Of a stretch of DNA of 64,000 nt, positions 16,412 to 24,274 are shown one piece after another. The position numbers and the translations under genes were made by a program. The stretch is from Streptomyces venezuelae ATCC 10712 (GTDB taxonomy: Bacteria; Actinomycetota; Actinomycetes; Streptomycetales; Streptomycetaceae). The stretch spans positions 5,150,001-5,214,000 of the forward strand of contig NZ_CP029197.1 in the NCBI RefSeq assembly GCF_008639165.1, in the 5' to 3' direction. A model generated the notes under the pieces. It made no database searches, had not been told where the DNA came from, and worked only from the letters and a program-made list of their open reading frames with translations. The first letter of the stretch is position 1; each line of letters starts with the position of its first letter.

Positions 16412-17539
16412 TCACAGCCAGCCGTTGCGCTTGAGCGTGCGGTGGATGGTGAAGCAGATCGCGACGATGCCGGTCAGCACCATCGGGTAGCCGTACTTCC
16501 AGTGCAGCTCGGGCATGTGGTCGAAGTTCATGCCGTACACGCCGCAGACCGCCGTGGGGACGGCGACGATCGCCGCCCACGAGGTGATCTTGCGCATGTC
16601 CTCGTTCTGCGCGACGGTCGCCTGCGCGAGGTTGGCCTGGAGGATCGAGTTGAGGAGCTCGTCGAAGCCGACGACCTGCTCCTGCACGCGGGCGAGGTGG
16701 TCGGCGACGTCCCGGAAGTACTTCTGGATGTCGGGGTCGACCAGCCGCATCGGCCGCTCGGAGAGCAGCTGCATCGGGCGCAGCAGCGGCGTCACGGCCC
16801 GCTTGAACTCCAGTACCTCACGCTTCAGCTGGTAGATGCGGCCGGTGTCGGTGCCGCGCGTGGAGCCCTTCGCGGCCGGCGAGAAGACGTCGATCTCCAG
16901 CTGGTCGATGTCGAGTTCGACGGCGTCGGCGACCGCGATGTAGCCGTCGACGACGTGGTCGGAGAGGGCGTGCAGCACGGCCGAGGGCCCTTTGGCGAGC
17001 AGTTCGGGCTCGCCCTGGAGGCGGTGCCGGAGGTTGCGCAGGGAGCCCTGGCCGCCGTGGCGGACGGTGATGACGAAGTCGGGGCCGGTGAAGCACATCA
17101 CCTCGCCGGTCTCGACGACCTCGCTGGTCGCGGTGAGTTCGGCGTGCTCGACGTAGTGGATCGTCTTGAAGACGGTGAAGAGGGTGTCGTCGTACCGCTC
17201 CAGCTTGGGCCGCTGGTGGGCGTGGACGGCGTCCTCGACGGCGAGCGGGTGGAGCCCGAACTCGGCGGCGATTCCGGCGAATTCGGCCTCGGTCGGCTCG
17301 TGCAGCCCGATCCAGGCGAAGCCGCCGCTCTCCCGTACCTGGCTCATCGCGCCGCGCGGGGTGAGGCAGTCGCGGTCGTCGACGCGGCGGCCGTCGCGGT
17401 AGACGGCGCAGTCGACCACGGCGCTGGAGGCCGTGTGGTCGCGGGTGGGGTCGTACGAGGTGTACGTGGTGGGGGTCTTGCGCAGGGGGTGCCGCAGGCT
17501 CGGACGGACGGCGGCGCGCAGGTCACGGATCATCGACAT
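16412..17539 (-). CDS. corA: CorA-family magnesium/cobalt transporter
   Basis: The product has 375 residues. A long cytoplasmic N-terminal domain and the long stalk helix (about residues 240-310) lead to two C-terminal membrane helices separated by the signature YGMNFDHMPE. CorA forms homopentameric Mg2+ channels, although some family members carry Co2+ or Ni2+. I use the ATG at 17539, seven bases after AAGGAG; an ATG at 17545 lies too close to that site. The 3' neighbour is the unknown 167-residue protein. A short upstream ORF at 17747-17815 may be a regulatory leader. Confidence 0.92.
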   Translation of the reverse strand: MSMIRDLRAAVRPSLRHPLRKTPTTYTSYDPTRDHTASSAVVDCAVYRDGRRVDDRDCLTPRGAMSQVRESGGFAWIGLHEPTEAEFAGIAAEFGLHPLAVEDAVHAHQRPKLERYDDTLFTVFKTIHYVEHAELTATSEVVETGEVMCFTGPDFVITVRHGGQGSLRNLRHRLQGEPELLAKGPSAVLHALSDHVVDGYIAVADAVELDIDQLEIDVFSPAAKGSTRGTDTGRIYQLKREVLEFKRAVTPLLRPMQLLSERPMRLVDPDIQKYFRDVADHLARVQEQVVGFDELLNSILQANLAQATVAQNEDMRKITSWAAIVAVPTAVCGVYGMNFDHMPELHWKYGYPMVLTGIVAICFTIHRTLKRNGWL

Positions 17540-17746
17540 GGGCATGCTCCTTCACGGAGAGGCCGTCGGCGAGCGTGGCACAGCCCGGAATGGGGACGTG
17601 GAGCTACGTCGTCCACAAAGCGGGCGGCACCGAGGGATCGCGGTGACGGCGTTCGCTACAGACAGGCAAAGGCGAGATGCTCTTCCGTCGTGCGAGATGC
17701 CGGGGAGGCGCGCGCCCGTGTGAAGACGGGCCGGGAATCACCGGGG

Positions 17747-17815
17747 TTACGAACGCACCGGGCTCGGGTGCGGGGCGGAAGAGCGGCTGGTACTGCCCGA
17801 TCGACTTCGGTCCAT
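17747..17815 (-). CDS. Candidate 22-residue leader peptide upstream of corA
   Basis: The ORF encodes MDRSRSGSTSRSSAPHPSPV plus two residues. It is preceded by a near-ideal ribosome-binding site (GGAGGAGGTG, about nine bases before the ATG). It lies about 207 bases before corA on the same strand and is rich in Ser, Arg and Pro, with three prolines in the last third. In enterobacteria short ORFs upstream of mgtA and corA control expression in response to Mg2+ or proline supply, so a similar role is possible. No homologue is known to me. Confidence 0.4.
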   Translation of the reverse strand: MDRSRSGSTSRSSAPHPSPVRS

Positions 17816-17869
17816 CGCAGCCCCACCTCCTCCGGCCGGTCCCTCGTGAGGGATGACGTGTGACGAGTA

Positions 17870-17892
17870 GTCGGGAGTTCGGGACTCCCGAC
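17870..17892. promoter_or_regulatory. Perfect 9-bp inverted repeat in a divergent region
   Basis: GTCGGGAGT (17870-17878) pairs with ACTCCCGAC (17884-17892) around a five-base loop. It lies upstream of both corA and the SUFU gene and has no T-run, so an operator or an RNA hairpin is more likely than a terminator. Confidence 0.45.
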
Positions 17893-17956
17893 CAGCGGCC
17901 AAGACTATCAGCCGACTGACGGTCAATCCCTTCCTTTGCCCGTTCCATACGCGCTT

Positions 17957-17962
17957 TATGCT
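17957..17962 (+). promoter_or_regulatory. Candidate -10 box for a leaderless SUFU transcript
   Basis: TATGCT ends six bases before the ATG at 17969, which would place the transcript start at or next to the start codon. The -35 is not convincing. Confidence 0.35.
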
Positions 17963-17968
17963 CAAGTC

Positions 17969-18553
17969 ATGGGAGAAGTTCTTGCTCTGGTCGAGGCCCG
18001 GTTGCGTACCGCGCTCGGAGAACCGGACGCGCGGGCCGCGGTGACGTTTCTCGGCACGGACCGGATCGAGGTGCTCCGCTTCATTGACGGCGATCTCGTG
18101 CGGTACGCGACCCTCGGCATGTCCGCACAGCCGATGGCCGACCCGACCGCCGCGCTCGCCGACCCCGTGAAGGGTCCGCGCGCGGAACTCGTCCTCACGG
18201 TACGGGCCGGGCTCGCCGACACCGACAAGGTGCTGCGCCCGCTCGCCGTCCTCGCCGCCACCCCTCAGGTCGAGGGCGTGATCGTGGCCCCCGGCGCCTC
18301 GCTCGACGTCGGGGACCCGCTCTGGCCGGGCGCCTCGTTCAGCTCGGTGCTCGTCGCCGAGCCGGGGGGTCTGGTCGAGGACCTGGAGCTCGACGAGCCC
18401 ATGGACCCGGTGCGTTTCCTGCCGCTGCTTCCGATGACCTCGAACGAGGCCGCGTGGAAGCGGGTGCACGAGGCCCAGGCCCTGGAGGAGCGCTGGCTGA
18501 CGCAGGGCACGGACCTGCGCGATCCACGGCGCGGGTCCGTGCGGCTCGATTGA
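17969..18553 (+). CDS. Suppressor-of-fused (SUFU) domain protein
   Basis: The product has 194 residues. The whole protein fits the bacterial SUFU-like family: an N-terminal helix (EVLALVEARLRTALGE), strands containing MADPTAALADPVKGPRAELVLTV, and the conserved FLPLLPMTSNEAAWKRVHEA segment. Bacterial members are single-domain, often linked to polymorphic-toxin immunity, but here there is no toxin next door and the gene looks like a housekeeping copy. A TATGCT box six bases before the ATG and lack of a Shine-Dalgarno sequence suggest leaderless translation. Confidence 0.85.
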   Translation: MGEVLALVEARLRTALGEPDARAAVTFLGTDRIEVLRFIDGDLVRYATLGMSAQPMADPTAALADPVKGPRAELVLTVRAGLADTDKVLRPLAVLAATPQVEGVIVAPGASLDVGDPLWPGASFSSVLVAEPGGLVEDLELDEPMDPVRFLPLLPMTSNEAAWKRVHEAQALEERWLTQGTDLRDPRRGSVRLD

Positions 18554-18642
18554 CGGGTGCGGTTGGGGGCCGCCGCCCCGCTGTCCGGGGCCCGGATCAG
18601 GTCCGGGGCAGCGGCGGTCCGGGGCAGCGGTCCGGGTGGCGG

Positions 18643-18915
18643 TCAGGCCCGCGCGGCGGTCCGGCCGGCGATGACGTTGGCGATCACCACGTAGACGACG
18701 GCGGGGATGCCGTAGTCGAGCAGTACCTGACCGGTGTGGCTCGCGACGTCGAACAGTCCGATCGACCAGCCCGCGAGCCAGTCGGCGGCGCTGTGGAACA
18801 CGTCGACGACGGTGTTCGCCCGGTTGGCGTCGAGCAGGTCCAGGGCGATCCACACGACCAGGATGCCCACGAGGACGTGGGCCACGGTTCTTATGACGGA
18901 GCCGATGCCTCTCAT
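18643..18915 (-). CDS. Small conserved membrane protein
   Basis: The product has 90 residues. Two hydrophobic segments flank an amphipathic middle: residues 12-28 (AHVLVGILVVWIALDLL) and 68-84 (YGIPAVVYVVIANVIAG). The central part (HSAADWLAGWSIGLF) may lie on the membrane surface. The frame continues open far upstream, but only this part has membrane-protein composition and normal codon bias. It converges with the SUFU gene. I do not recognise its function. Confidence 0.72.
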   Translation of the reverse strand: MRGIGSVIRTVAHVLVGILVVWIALDLLDANRANTVVDVFHSAADWLAGWSIGLFDVASHTGQVLLDYGIPAVVYVVIANVIAGRTAARA

Positions 18916-19105
18916 GGAATGCGTGTTGCCCGGCTCCGCCACCGCAAACCGCCGCCCCCCGCGTGACGCGCGACGGCGCCGAGGAGCGGCCCACGGGCCG
19001 CGTGGGGCGGCGTGGGGCGGCGTGGGGTGAACGGCACGGGCCGGACGGGTGATCGTCGGTGATCGTCCTTGACGCGGGGGCCCGGGGGTAGGACCGTTGA
19101 GCCCT

Positions 19106-19744
19106 ATGAGGGGCGAACCCAGTTGTCCGAGGTGTGGTGGCCGGGTCAGGGCGCCCGGGCTCTTCGCCGACTCCTGGCAGTGCGACGTGCACGGCGCGGT
19201 ACACCCGCTCCAGCCCGTGATCCCGCCCAGCGTCGAGGGCCTCGGCGTCGTGGTGCACCGGTCCCACGTGCCGGTGTGGATGCCGTGGCCGCTGCCCGTC
19301 GGCTGGCTCTTCACCGGCGTCTCGTACGCGGGTGACGACCGCAGCGGCGGACGTGCGACCGCCGTCGCCTGCTCGGGCCCCGGACCGCTCGGCGGCATCG
19401 GCGAACTGCTCCTGGTCGCCGAGGAGCTCGGCGTCGGGCTCGGTGCGCGGTACGCGGGCATCGACGGCCCCGACCCCGGCCCGGGCATGGCCATGGAGAG
19501 GCCCGCGGCGACGAAGGTGCTCGCCGCCGGACGGCCCACCCCGCTCTGGCACGTCAACGGCACCCCGGAGGACCGCGCGGTCTTCGCGGGGGAGGCCCGT
19601 GGTCTCTGGCTGTGGGCGATCGTCTGGCCCGAGCAGTCCGGACTCCTCATGTACGACGAACTGGTCCTGACGGACCTGCGGGACGCGGGCGCCGAGGTCG
19701 AACTACTGCCGTGCGGGGCACTGACCCCGAGACTGCTGGGCTGA
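19106..19744 (+). CDS. DUF6758-type conserved protein with N-terminal zinc ribbon
   Basis: The product has 212 residues. It begins with a zinc-ribbon-like pair CPRCGGRV and then WQCDVHG, so one Zn2+ is probably bound near residues 6-30. A mixed domain of about 180 residues with many aromatic residues follows (VWMPWPLPVGWLFTG and LWLWAIVWPEQSGLLMY as landmarks). There is no membrane segment, and no known activity. The start could be the TTG at 19097 or the ATG at 19106; I prefer the ATG because it begins directly before the zinc ribbon. Confidence 0.78.
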   Translation: MRGEPSCPRCGGRVRAPGLFADSWQCDVHGAVHPLQPVIPPSVEGLGVVVHRSHVPVWMPWPLPVGWLFTGVSYAGDDRSGGRATAVACSGPGPLGGIGELLLVAEELGVGLGARYAGIDGPDPGPGMAMERPAATKVLAAGRPTPLWHVNGTPEDRAVFAGEARGLWLWAIVWPEQSGLLMYDELVLTDLRDAGAEVELLPCGALTPRLLG

Positions 19745-19884
19745 GGCGGCGGGACCGGACCGCGGGCCTCCGTCGACCCGGTTGGGTCGGACCGCGCCCG
19801 GTCCGTCTGCCGCGGGTGGATACGGGGGCCCGGTTCGGCCGGCCGGCGCCGGGTTCTTTCGTACGTGCGTGTTCGATTCGCCCG

Positions 19885-19890
19885 TTATGC
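19885..19890 (+). promoter_or_regulatory. Candidate -10 box upstream of the PHP gene
   Basis: TATGCT lies 45 bases before the PHP-domain start, on the same strand, giving a short normal leader with a GGAG ribosome-binding site. Confidence 0.3.
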
Positions 19891-19934
19891 TGGAGCGTCC
19901 CCTCGTCCGTGCCGAGTTCCTGGAGTACCGCGTC

Positions 19935-20801
19935 GTGCGCATCGATCTGCACACCCACTCCACGGCCTCCGACGGCACGGACTCCCCGGCCGAGCTCGTC
20001 CGCAACGCGGCCGCCGCCGGACTCGACGTCGTCGCCCTGACGGACCACGACACCACCCGCGGCCACGCCGAGGCGATCGAGGCGCTGCCCGAGGGACTGA
20101 CCCTCGTCACCGGGGCCGAACTCTCCTGCCGGGTCGACGGCATTGGACTGCACATGCTCGCGTACCTCTTCGACCCCGAGGAGCCCGCGCTCCTCGCCGA
20201 GCGCGAACTCGTCCGCGACGACCGGGTGCCGCGCGCCCGGGCGATGGTCGGCAAGCTCCAGGAGCTCGGCGTGCCCGTCACCTGGGAGCAGGTCGCCCGG
20301 ATCGCCGGGGACGGCTCCGTGGGCCGCCCGCACGTCGCCGAGGCGCTCGTCGAGCTCGGAGTCGTACCGGACGTGTCCGGGGCGTTCACGCCCGAGTGGC
20401 TGGCCGACGGTGGCCGGGCGTACGTCGAGAAGCACGAGCTCGACCCGGTCGACGCCATCCGCCTGGTCAAGGCGGCCGGCGGGGTCACCGTCTTCGCCCA
20501 CCCGCTCGCCGTCAAGCGCGGCCAGGTGCTGCCCGAGGCCTCGATAGCCCGGCTCGCCGAGGCCGGACTCGACGGCATCGAGGTCGACCACATGGACCAC
20601 GACGAGGCGACGCGCGCGCGGCTGCGCGGGCTCGCGAAGGAGCTCGGTCTGCTGACCACGGGCTCCAGCGACTACCACGGCAGCCGCAAGACCTGCCGCC
20701 TCGGCGACTACACGACCGACCCCGAGATCTACGGCGAGATCACCCGTCGTGCCGCGGGGGCCTTCCCGGTCCCCGGCGCCGGCGGACCGGCCGCCACCTA
20801 G
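19935..20801 (+). CDS. PHP-domain phosphoesterase (RNase AM/YciV-like)
   Basis: The product has 288 residues. The four PHP metal-binding motifs are present: DLHTHSTASDG at the N-terminus, LTDHDTT, a central VFAHPLAV and the C-terminal TTGSSDYHG. The long form with an inserted helical domain (about residues 90-160) matches the TrpH/YciV group, in which E. coli RNase AM trims 5' ends of RNA; a 3',5'-nucleotide bisphosphatase activity is the other known option. The GTG at 19935 has GGAG nine bases upstream and places the DLHTHS motif at residue 4, as usual for the family. Confidence 0.88.
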   Translation: MRIDLHTHSTASDGTDSPAELVRNAAAAGLDVVALTDHDTTRGHAEAIEALPEGLTLVTGAELSCRVDGIGLHMLAYLFDPEEPALLAERELVRDDRVPRARAMVGKLQELGVPVTWEQVARIAGDGSVGRPHVAEALVELGVVPDVSGAFTPEWLADGGRAYVEKHELDPVDAIRLVKAAGGVTVFAHPLAVKRGQVLPEASIARLAEAGLDGIEVDHMDHDEATRARLRGLAKELGLLTTGSSDYHGSRKTCRLGDYTTDPEIYGEITRRAAGAFPVPGAGGPAAT

Positions 20802-21315
20802 CCACCACCGGGGCCCGCGCCGCCGGACGGACTCCCCGGAGCCGTCCGTCTGAGCCCGTTGGTCGGGGTCCGGACGCCGGAGTCCGTCCGCCGGAGCTCG
20901 TTGGCCGGGGTCCGTCCGCCGGAGCCCGTCCGTCGGGGTCCGTCCGCCGGAGCAGCCTCCGGACCGATGCGGCCGATACGGCCGGTCGGCCGACTCGGTC
21001 GGCCAGTCCCGCCGCTCGGTTCGGCCGGTCCGCCGGCCGCGCCGGTTCGGTCAGCCTGGTCGGTCCGCCCGGCCGGGTCGGTCTGGTCGGTCCGCCGGTC
21101 GCACCGGTTCGGCCGGTCCGCCCGGCCCCGTCGGTTCGGGTCTTCCGGCCGTCGCGCCCCGCACCAACCGCCGTGGCTTCCTCTTCCTGGTCCCCCCTCC
21201 GTACGGCCGTGCGTCGTGCGCGGGGCGGCGCTCCTCCTGCCCTCGCTTCGGAATCCCACGTTCCGTTCGTGCCGGGCCACACCCCACCGTTCGACCTCTC
21301 CCGCAAGGCACCCCT
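20802..21315. other. Intergenic region between PHP gene and marC, 514 bp
   Basis: About 300 bp of this region consist of degenerate GC-rich repeats (see the repeat entry). The rest includes the upstream sequence of marC. Open frames run across it on both strands, but their Gly/Pro/Arg/Val-rich products follow the repeats and do not look like proteins. Confidence 0.6.
20852..21150 (+). repeat. Degenerate GC-rich tandem repeats
   Basis: A 28-bp unit of the type GAGCCCGTTGGTCGGGGTCC plus eight more bases occurs at 20852-20879, 20894-20921 and 20922-20949, with a 14-bp half unit between the first two. From about 21010 to 21150 a shorter motif, CGGTTCGGCCGGTCCGCC and variants, recurs four or more times. 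There are no unique spacers, so this is not a CRISPR array. Confidence 0.8.
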
Positions 21316-21921
21316 GTGTTCGACGTCGCCGTCTTCGGCTCGCTGTTCCTGACCCTCTTCGTGATCATGGATCCCCCCGGGATCACCCCGATCTTCCTCG
21401 CCCTCACCTCCGGCCGCGCGGCCAAGGTGCAGCGCCGGATGGCCTGGCAGGCCGTCGCCGTGGCCTTCGGCGTCATCACCGTCTTCGGTCTGCTCGGCCA
21501 GCAGATCCTGGACTACCTGCACGTCTCCGTCCCCGCGCTGATGATCGCGGGCGGTCTCCTGCTGCTGCTCATCGCGCTCGACCTGCTCACCGGCAAGACC
21601 GACGAGCCCAAGCAGACCAAGGACGTCAACGTCGCCCTGGTCCCGCTCGGCATGCCGCTGCTCGCCGGGCCCGGTGCGATCGTCTCGGTCATCCTCGCCG
21701 TGCAGAACGCCGACGGCGCCTCCGCCCAGGTCTCCGTCTGGGCCGCCATCGTCGCCATGCACGTCGTGCTCTGGCTGACCATGCGGTACTCGCTGCTGAT
21801 CATCCGGGTCATCAAGGACGGCGGCGTGGTCCTGGTGACCCGGCTCGCCGGCATGATGCTCTCCGCCATCGCGGTGCAGCAGATCATCAACGGTGTCACC
21901 CAGGTCATCCAGAACGCCTGA
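21316..21921 (+). CDS. MarC-family integral membrane protein
   Basis: The product has 201 residues and six predicted membrane helices, matching the MarC/SnatA family. The signature FVIMDPPGITPIFLALT near the N-terminus and VPLGMPLLAGPGAIVSVIL in the second half are typical. E. coli MarC was once linked to multiple antibiotic resistance but has no proven role in it; SnatA of Thermococcus transports small neutral amino acids. The GTG start has AAGG at seven bases, a modest ribosome-binding site. Confidence 0.88.
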   Translation: MFDVAVFGSLFLTLFVIMDPPGITPIFLALTSGRAAKVQRRMAWQAVAVAFGVITVFGLLGQQILDYLHVSVPALMIAGGLLLLLIALDLLTGKTDEPKQTKDVNVALVPLGMPLLAGPGAIVSVILAVQNADGASAQVSVWAAIVAMHVVLWLTMRYSLLIIRVIKDGGVVLVTRLAGMMLSAIAVQQIINGVTQVIQNA

Positions 21922-22022
21922 CGGGCCGGGGGCGGCGCCCCCGGACACCACTGCGCCCCCGTACGGATTCCGCTGCTGCGAAGTCCGTGCGGGGGCGCGG
22001 TGCGTGGTGTGGACCTGACCTG

Positions 22023-22175
22023 TTACGAGGCCGAGGTCTCGGCGGGGCGGATCCAGATGCGCTGGCCGATCGAGGCGGCCTGCTGCACGATCCGGTTGAC
22101 GGAGGCGGCGTCCACGACGGTCCGGTCGACGGGCGTGCCGTCGATGTCGTCGAGTCGCAGGATTTCGAAGCGCAC
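22023..22175 (-). CDS. Small conserved Streptomyces protein, 50 residues
   Basis: The protein starts VRFEILRLDDIDGTPVDRTV and continues with a helix (ASVNRIVQQAASIGQRIWI) ending RPAETSAS. The GTG is preceded by GAAGGGAG. It is a strand-helix-strand sized protein with no Cys and balanced charge. I recall near-identical small proteins in other Streptomyces but no function. It diverges from the NYN-domain gene across an AT-rich region with two palindromes. Confidence 0.75.
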   Translation of the reverse strand: MRFEILRLDDIDGTPVDRTVVDAASVNRIVQQAASIGQRIWIRPAETSAS

Positions 22176-22202
22176 AGGCTTCTCCCTTCGTCTGAGTTGA
22201 TC

Positions 22203-22214
22203 CTCCAGCTGGAG
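22203..22214. promoter_or_regulatory. 12-bp perfect palindrome
   Basis: CTCCAGCTGGAG lies 27 bases upstream of the 50-residue protein start, in its likely 5' leader, and could be an operator. Confidence 0.35.
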
Positions 22215-22257
22215 AACTGCGTTACATACGGGTCCAACGACATGCATCCTGCAAACA

Positions 22258-22274
22258 TTCCTTACGCTAAGGAA
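22258..22274. promoter_or_regulatory. Operator-like inverted repeat in an AT-rich divergent promoter region
   Basis: TTCCTTA-CGC-TAAGGAA (7-bp arms, three-base centre) lies in the most AT-rich stretch of the window, between the 50-residue gene and the NYN gene. Its size and symmetry suit a dimeric repressor. It resembles no box I can name. Confidence 0.5.
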
Positions 22275-22349
22275 AATTTTCGGATGACTAACTACTGGCG
22301 GGTAGAGGGTGTGGCGGCGGGCCCCGGGGCGGCGGACAATGAGCCCCGT

Positions 22350-23279
22350 ATGAACGACGCAGACACACCCCAGGTGACCGAGACCGACGCCCGCCTGCGC
22401 GCCCTGGACGGGCGCCTGGAGCGCACCAACGAGCTCCTCCAGCGGATGCTGGCCGAGGTCGCCAGGACGCCCTCCACCCATGCCATCTTCGTCGACGCGG
22501 GTTACGTCCATGCTGCGGCCGGGTTGCTGGTGGCGGGCACCGAGGACCGCCGGTCCTTCGACCTCGACGCCGAGGGGCTCATCGAGGCCTTCATCGACAA
22601 GGCCCGGACGATCTTCGCGGACAGCAGGCTGCTCCGCGTCTACTGGTACGACGGGGCCAGACGCCGCATCCACACCCCCGAGCAGCAGGCCATCGCCGAG
22701 CTGCCCGACGTCAAGGTCAGGCTCGGCAACCTCAACGCCAACAACCAGCAGAAGGGCGTCGACTCCCTGATCCGCACCGACCTGGAGTCCCTCGCCCGTC
22801 ACCGCGCCATCAGCGACGCCGCCCTCGTCGGCGGCGACGAGGACCTGGTCTCCGCCGTCGAGGCCGCCCAGGGCTACGGCGCCCGCGTCCACCTCTGGGG
22901 CATCGAGGCCGCCGAGGGGCGCAACCAGGCCGAGGCGCTCCTCTGGGAGGTCGACAGCCAGCGCACCTTCGAGCTCGACTTCTGCCGCCCGTACGTCACC
23001 CGCCGCCCCGTCACCACGTACGAGAACGAGGGCGAGCCGCCGCCCTCCCGCGAGGAGGTGCGGTTCGTCGGCGCCCAGATCGCCGCGACCTGGCTCGGTG
23101 AACGCGGCCGCGACCGGCTCGCCGAGCTCCTGCCGGGTGCGCCCTATCTGCCGGGCCCCGTCGACCAGGACCTGCTCGTCGAGGCGGAACGGCTCCTCAG
23201 CCGCTCCCTGCGCGGCCACGCCGCGCTCCGGCGCGCCCTGCGGGACGGCTTCTGGCAGCACGTCAAGGCGCAGTTCTGA
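22350..23279 (+). CDS. NYN-domain (PIN-like) putative ribonuclease
   Basis: The product has 309 residues. A coiled-coil-like N-terminus (LRALDGRLERTNELLQRML) is followed by a NYN nuclease core: FVDAGY with the first acidic residue, then KGVDSLIRTDL and VGGDEDLVSAVEAAQ with further acidic residues that bind metal. The C-terminal third is helical and may bind partners or RNA. NYN proteins of this size process RNA in other bacteria, but no substrate is known for this family. The ATG at 22350 is assumed; an in-frame ATG at 22284 would add 22 residues. Confidence 0.83.
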   Translation: MNDADTPQVTETDARLRALDGRLERTNELLQRMLAEVARTPSTHAIFVDAGYVHAAAGLLVAGTEDRRSFDLDAEGLIEAFIDKARTIFADSRLLRVYWYDGARRRIHTPEQQAIAELPDVKVRLGNLNANNQQKGVDSLIRTDLESLARHRAISDAALVGGDEDLVSAVEAAQGYGARVHLWGIEAAEGRNQAEALLWEVDSQRTFELDFCRPYVTRRPVTTYENEGEPPPSREEVRFVGAQIAATWLGERGRDRLAELLPGAPYLPGPVDQDLLVEAERLLSRSLRGHAALRRALRDGFWQHVKAQF

Positions 23280-23298
23280 GGGGACCGGCCGGTCGCCC

Positions 23299-24186
23299 TC
23301 AGGGCCTCGTCGGGACGTCGGCGGGCGCGGTCGTCCGCTCCCAGAAGCCGGTGAGCCGGTCCGTCAGCTCGCGCGGGTGCGACACGTTGGGGGAGTGGCC
23401 GGCCCCCGCCACCACCGTGTGGTGCGCGCCGGTGCGGGCGGCCGCCGCCGCGAGGGCCGCCGTCGGCCAGACCATCTCGTCCGCCCCGTACGCGATGTGC
23501 AGCGGCATCCGCAGCGCGGCCAGCTCCGCCGTACCGTCCTGACGGCTGAGCAACAGCCGCCCCGCCCCGGCCAGTTGGGCGATCCGGGTGCGCGTCCAGC
23601 GCCGCCGCAGGAAGCCCGCGAGCTCCGGGGCGTCATCCGTGTCCGGCTCCTCGCCCCGGCTGTCCAGCCAGCACATCGCCTGCCACACCCGGTCCTTCGG
23701 CAGGAACGCGAGCGCGACGCGCAGCACCCGCACGCGGATCCGCTGCGGCCGGGCGACCCGGCCGGGGCCCGAGGAGAGCAGGGTGAGCGACGTGAAGGCG
23801 GCCGGGGCGAGCGAGGCCGCGGCGCGCGCCACCAGGCCGCCGAACGAGTGGCCGAGCAGATGGACGGGACCGTCGCCGAGGGCCGCGGCCTGGGCCACCG
23901 CGTCGAGCGCGAGCGCCTTGCGGCGGTAGGCGGCCCGGCCCCGGGGGCCGGGGGACTCGTACTGACCGCGTCCGTCGACGGCCACGGCCCGGTATCCGGC
24001 CTCGCCGAGCGGCCCCAGCACGGCCAGGAAGTCCTCCTTGCTGCCGGTGTACCCGGGCAGCAGCAGCACCGTTCCGCGCCGCGGGCCCCGGGGCTCGGTG
24101 TCCAGGACGGCGAAGTCGCCCCGCGCCGTGACGAGGCGGCGGGCGCGGGTGCCGGGCGGGAGGACGAGGGACCGGGGCTTGCTCAT
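23299..24186 (-). CDS. Alpha/beta-hydrolase fold protein
   Basis: The product has 295 residues and a cytoplasmic composition. The nucleophile elbow LLGHSFGGLVARAAASLAP places Ser near residue 122; a Gly-rich LLPGYTGSKED forms the oxyanion region and GAGHSPNVSHP carries the catalytic His. The aspartate is likely in YGADEMVWP. Family members include esterases, haloperoxidase-like enzymes and C-C hydrolases, and the substrate cannot be predicted. It follows the helicase gene on the same strand but is separated from it by a strong terminator. Confidence 0.85.
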   Translation of the reverse strand: MSKPRSLVLPPGTRARRLVTARGDFAVLDTEPRGPRRGTVLLLPGYTGSKEDFLAVLGPLGEAGYRAVAVDGRGQYESPGPRGRAAYRRKALALDAVAQAAALGDGPVHLLGHSFGGLVARAAASLAPAAFTSLTLLSSGPGRVARPQRIRVRVLRVALAFLPKDRVWQAMCWLDSRGEEPDTDDAPELAGFLRRRWTRTRIAQLAGAGRLLLSRQDGTAELAALRMPLHIAYGADEMVWPTAALAAAAARTGAHHTVVAGAGHSPNVSHPRELTDRLTGFWERTTAPADVPTRP

Positions 24187-24218
24187 GTCTGGACTGTAAC
24201 CGTCCGGGGACGGCACAC

Positions 24219-24258
24219 GACCGCGGCCCGGCCCCTGGGGAGGGGCCGGGCCGCGGTC
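24219..24258 (-). terminator. Strong terminator behind the DEAD-box helicase gene
   Basis: A perfect 18-bp stem (24219-24236 with 24241-24258) has a GGGG loop. It lies directly after the helicase stop and before the alpha/beta-hydrolase start on the same strand. Confidence 0.85.
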
Positions 24259-24274
24259 ACGAGGACGGACGGGA

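Larger units (their letters stand above)
17540..17968. other. Intergenic region between corA and the SUFU gene, 429 bp
   Basis: This region holds the long leader of corA with a candidate short ORF, a perfect hairpin at 17870-17892 and the promoter of the plus-strand SUFU-domain gene. I looked for an M-box riboswitch and could not recognise one. Confidence 0.5.

Noticed and set aside
17540..17968. M-box or other Mg2+ riboswitch before corA
   Set aside because: I could not recognise the conserved core elements by eye. A covariance-model search would settle it; a significant M-box hit would reverse this.
18643..19650. A 335-codon minus-strand gene
   Set aside because: The first 245 codons are antisense to the DUF6758 gene and of shadow composition. 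Only the last 90 codons form a plausible membrane protein.
20852..21150. CRISPR array
   Set aside because: The repeats are contiguous and degenerate, with no unique spacers of constant length and no cas genes anywhere in the window.
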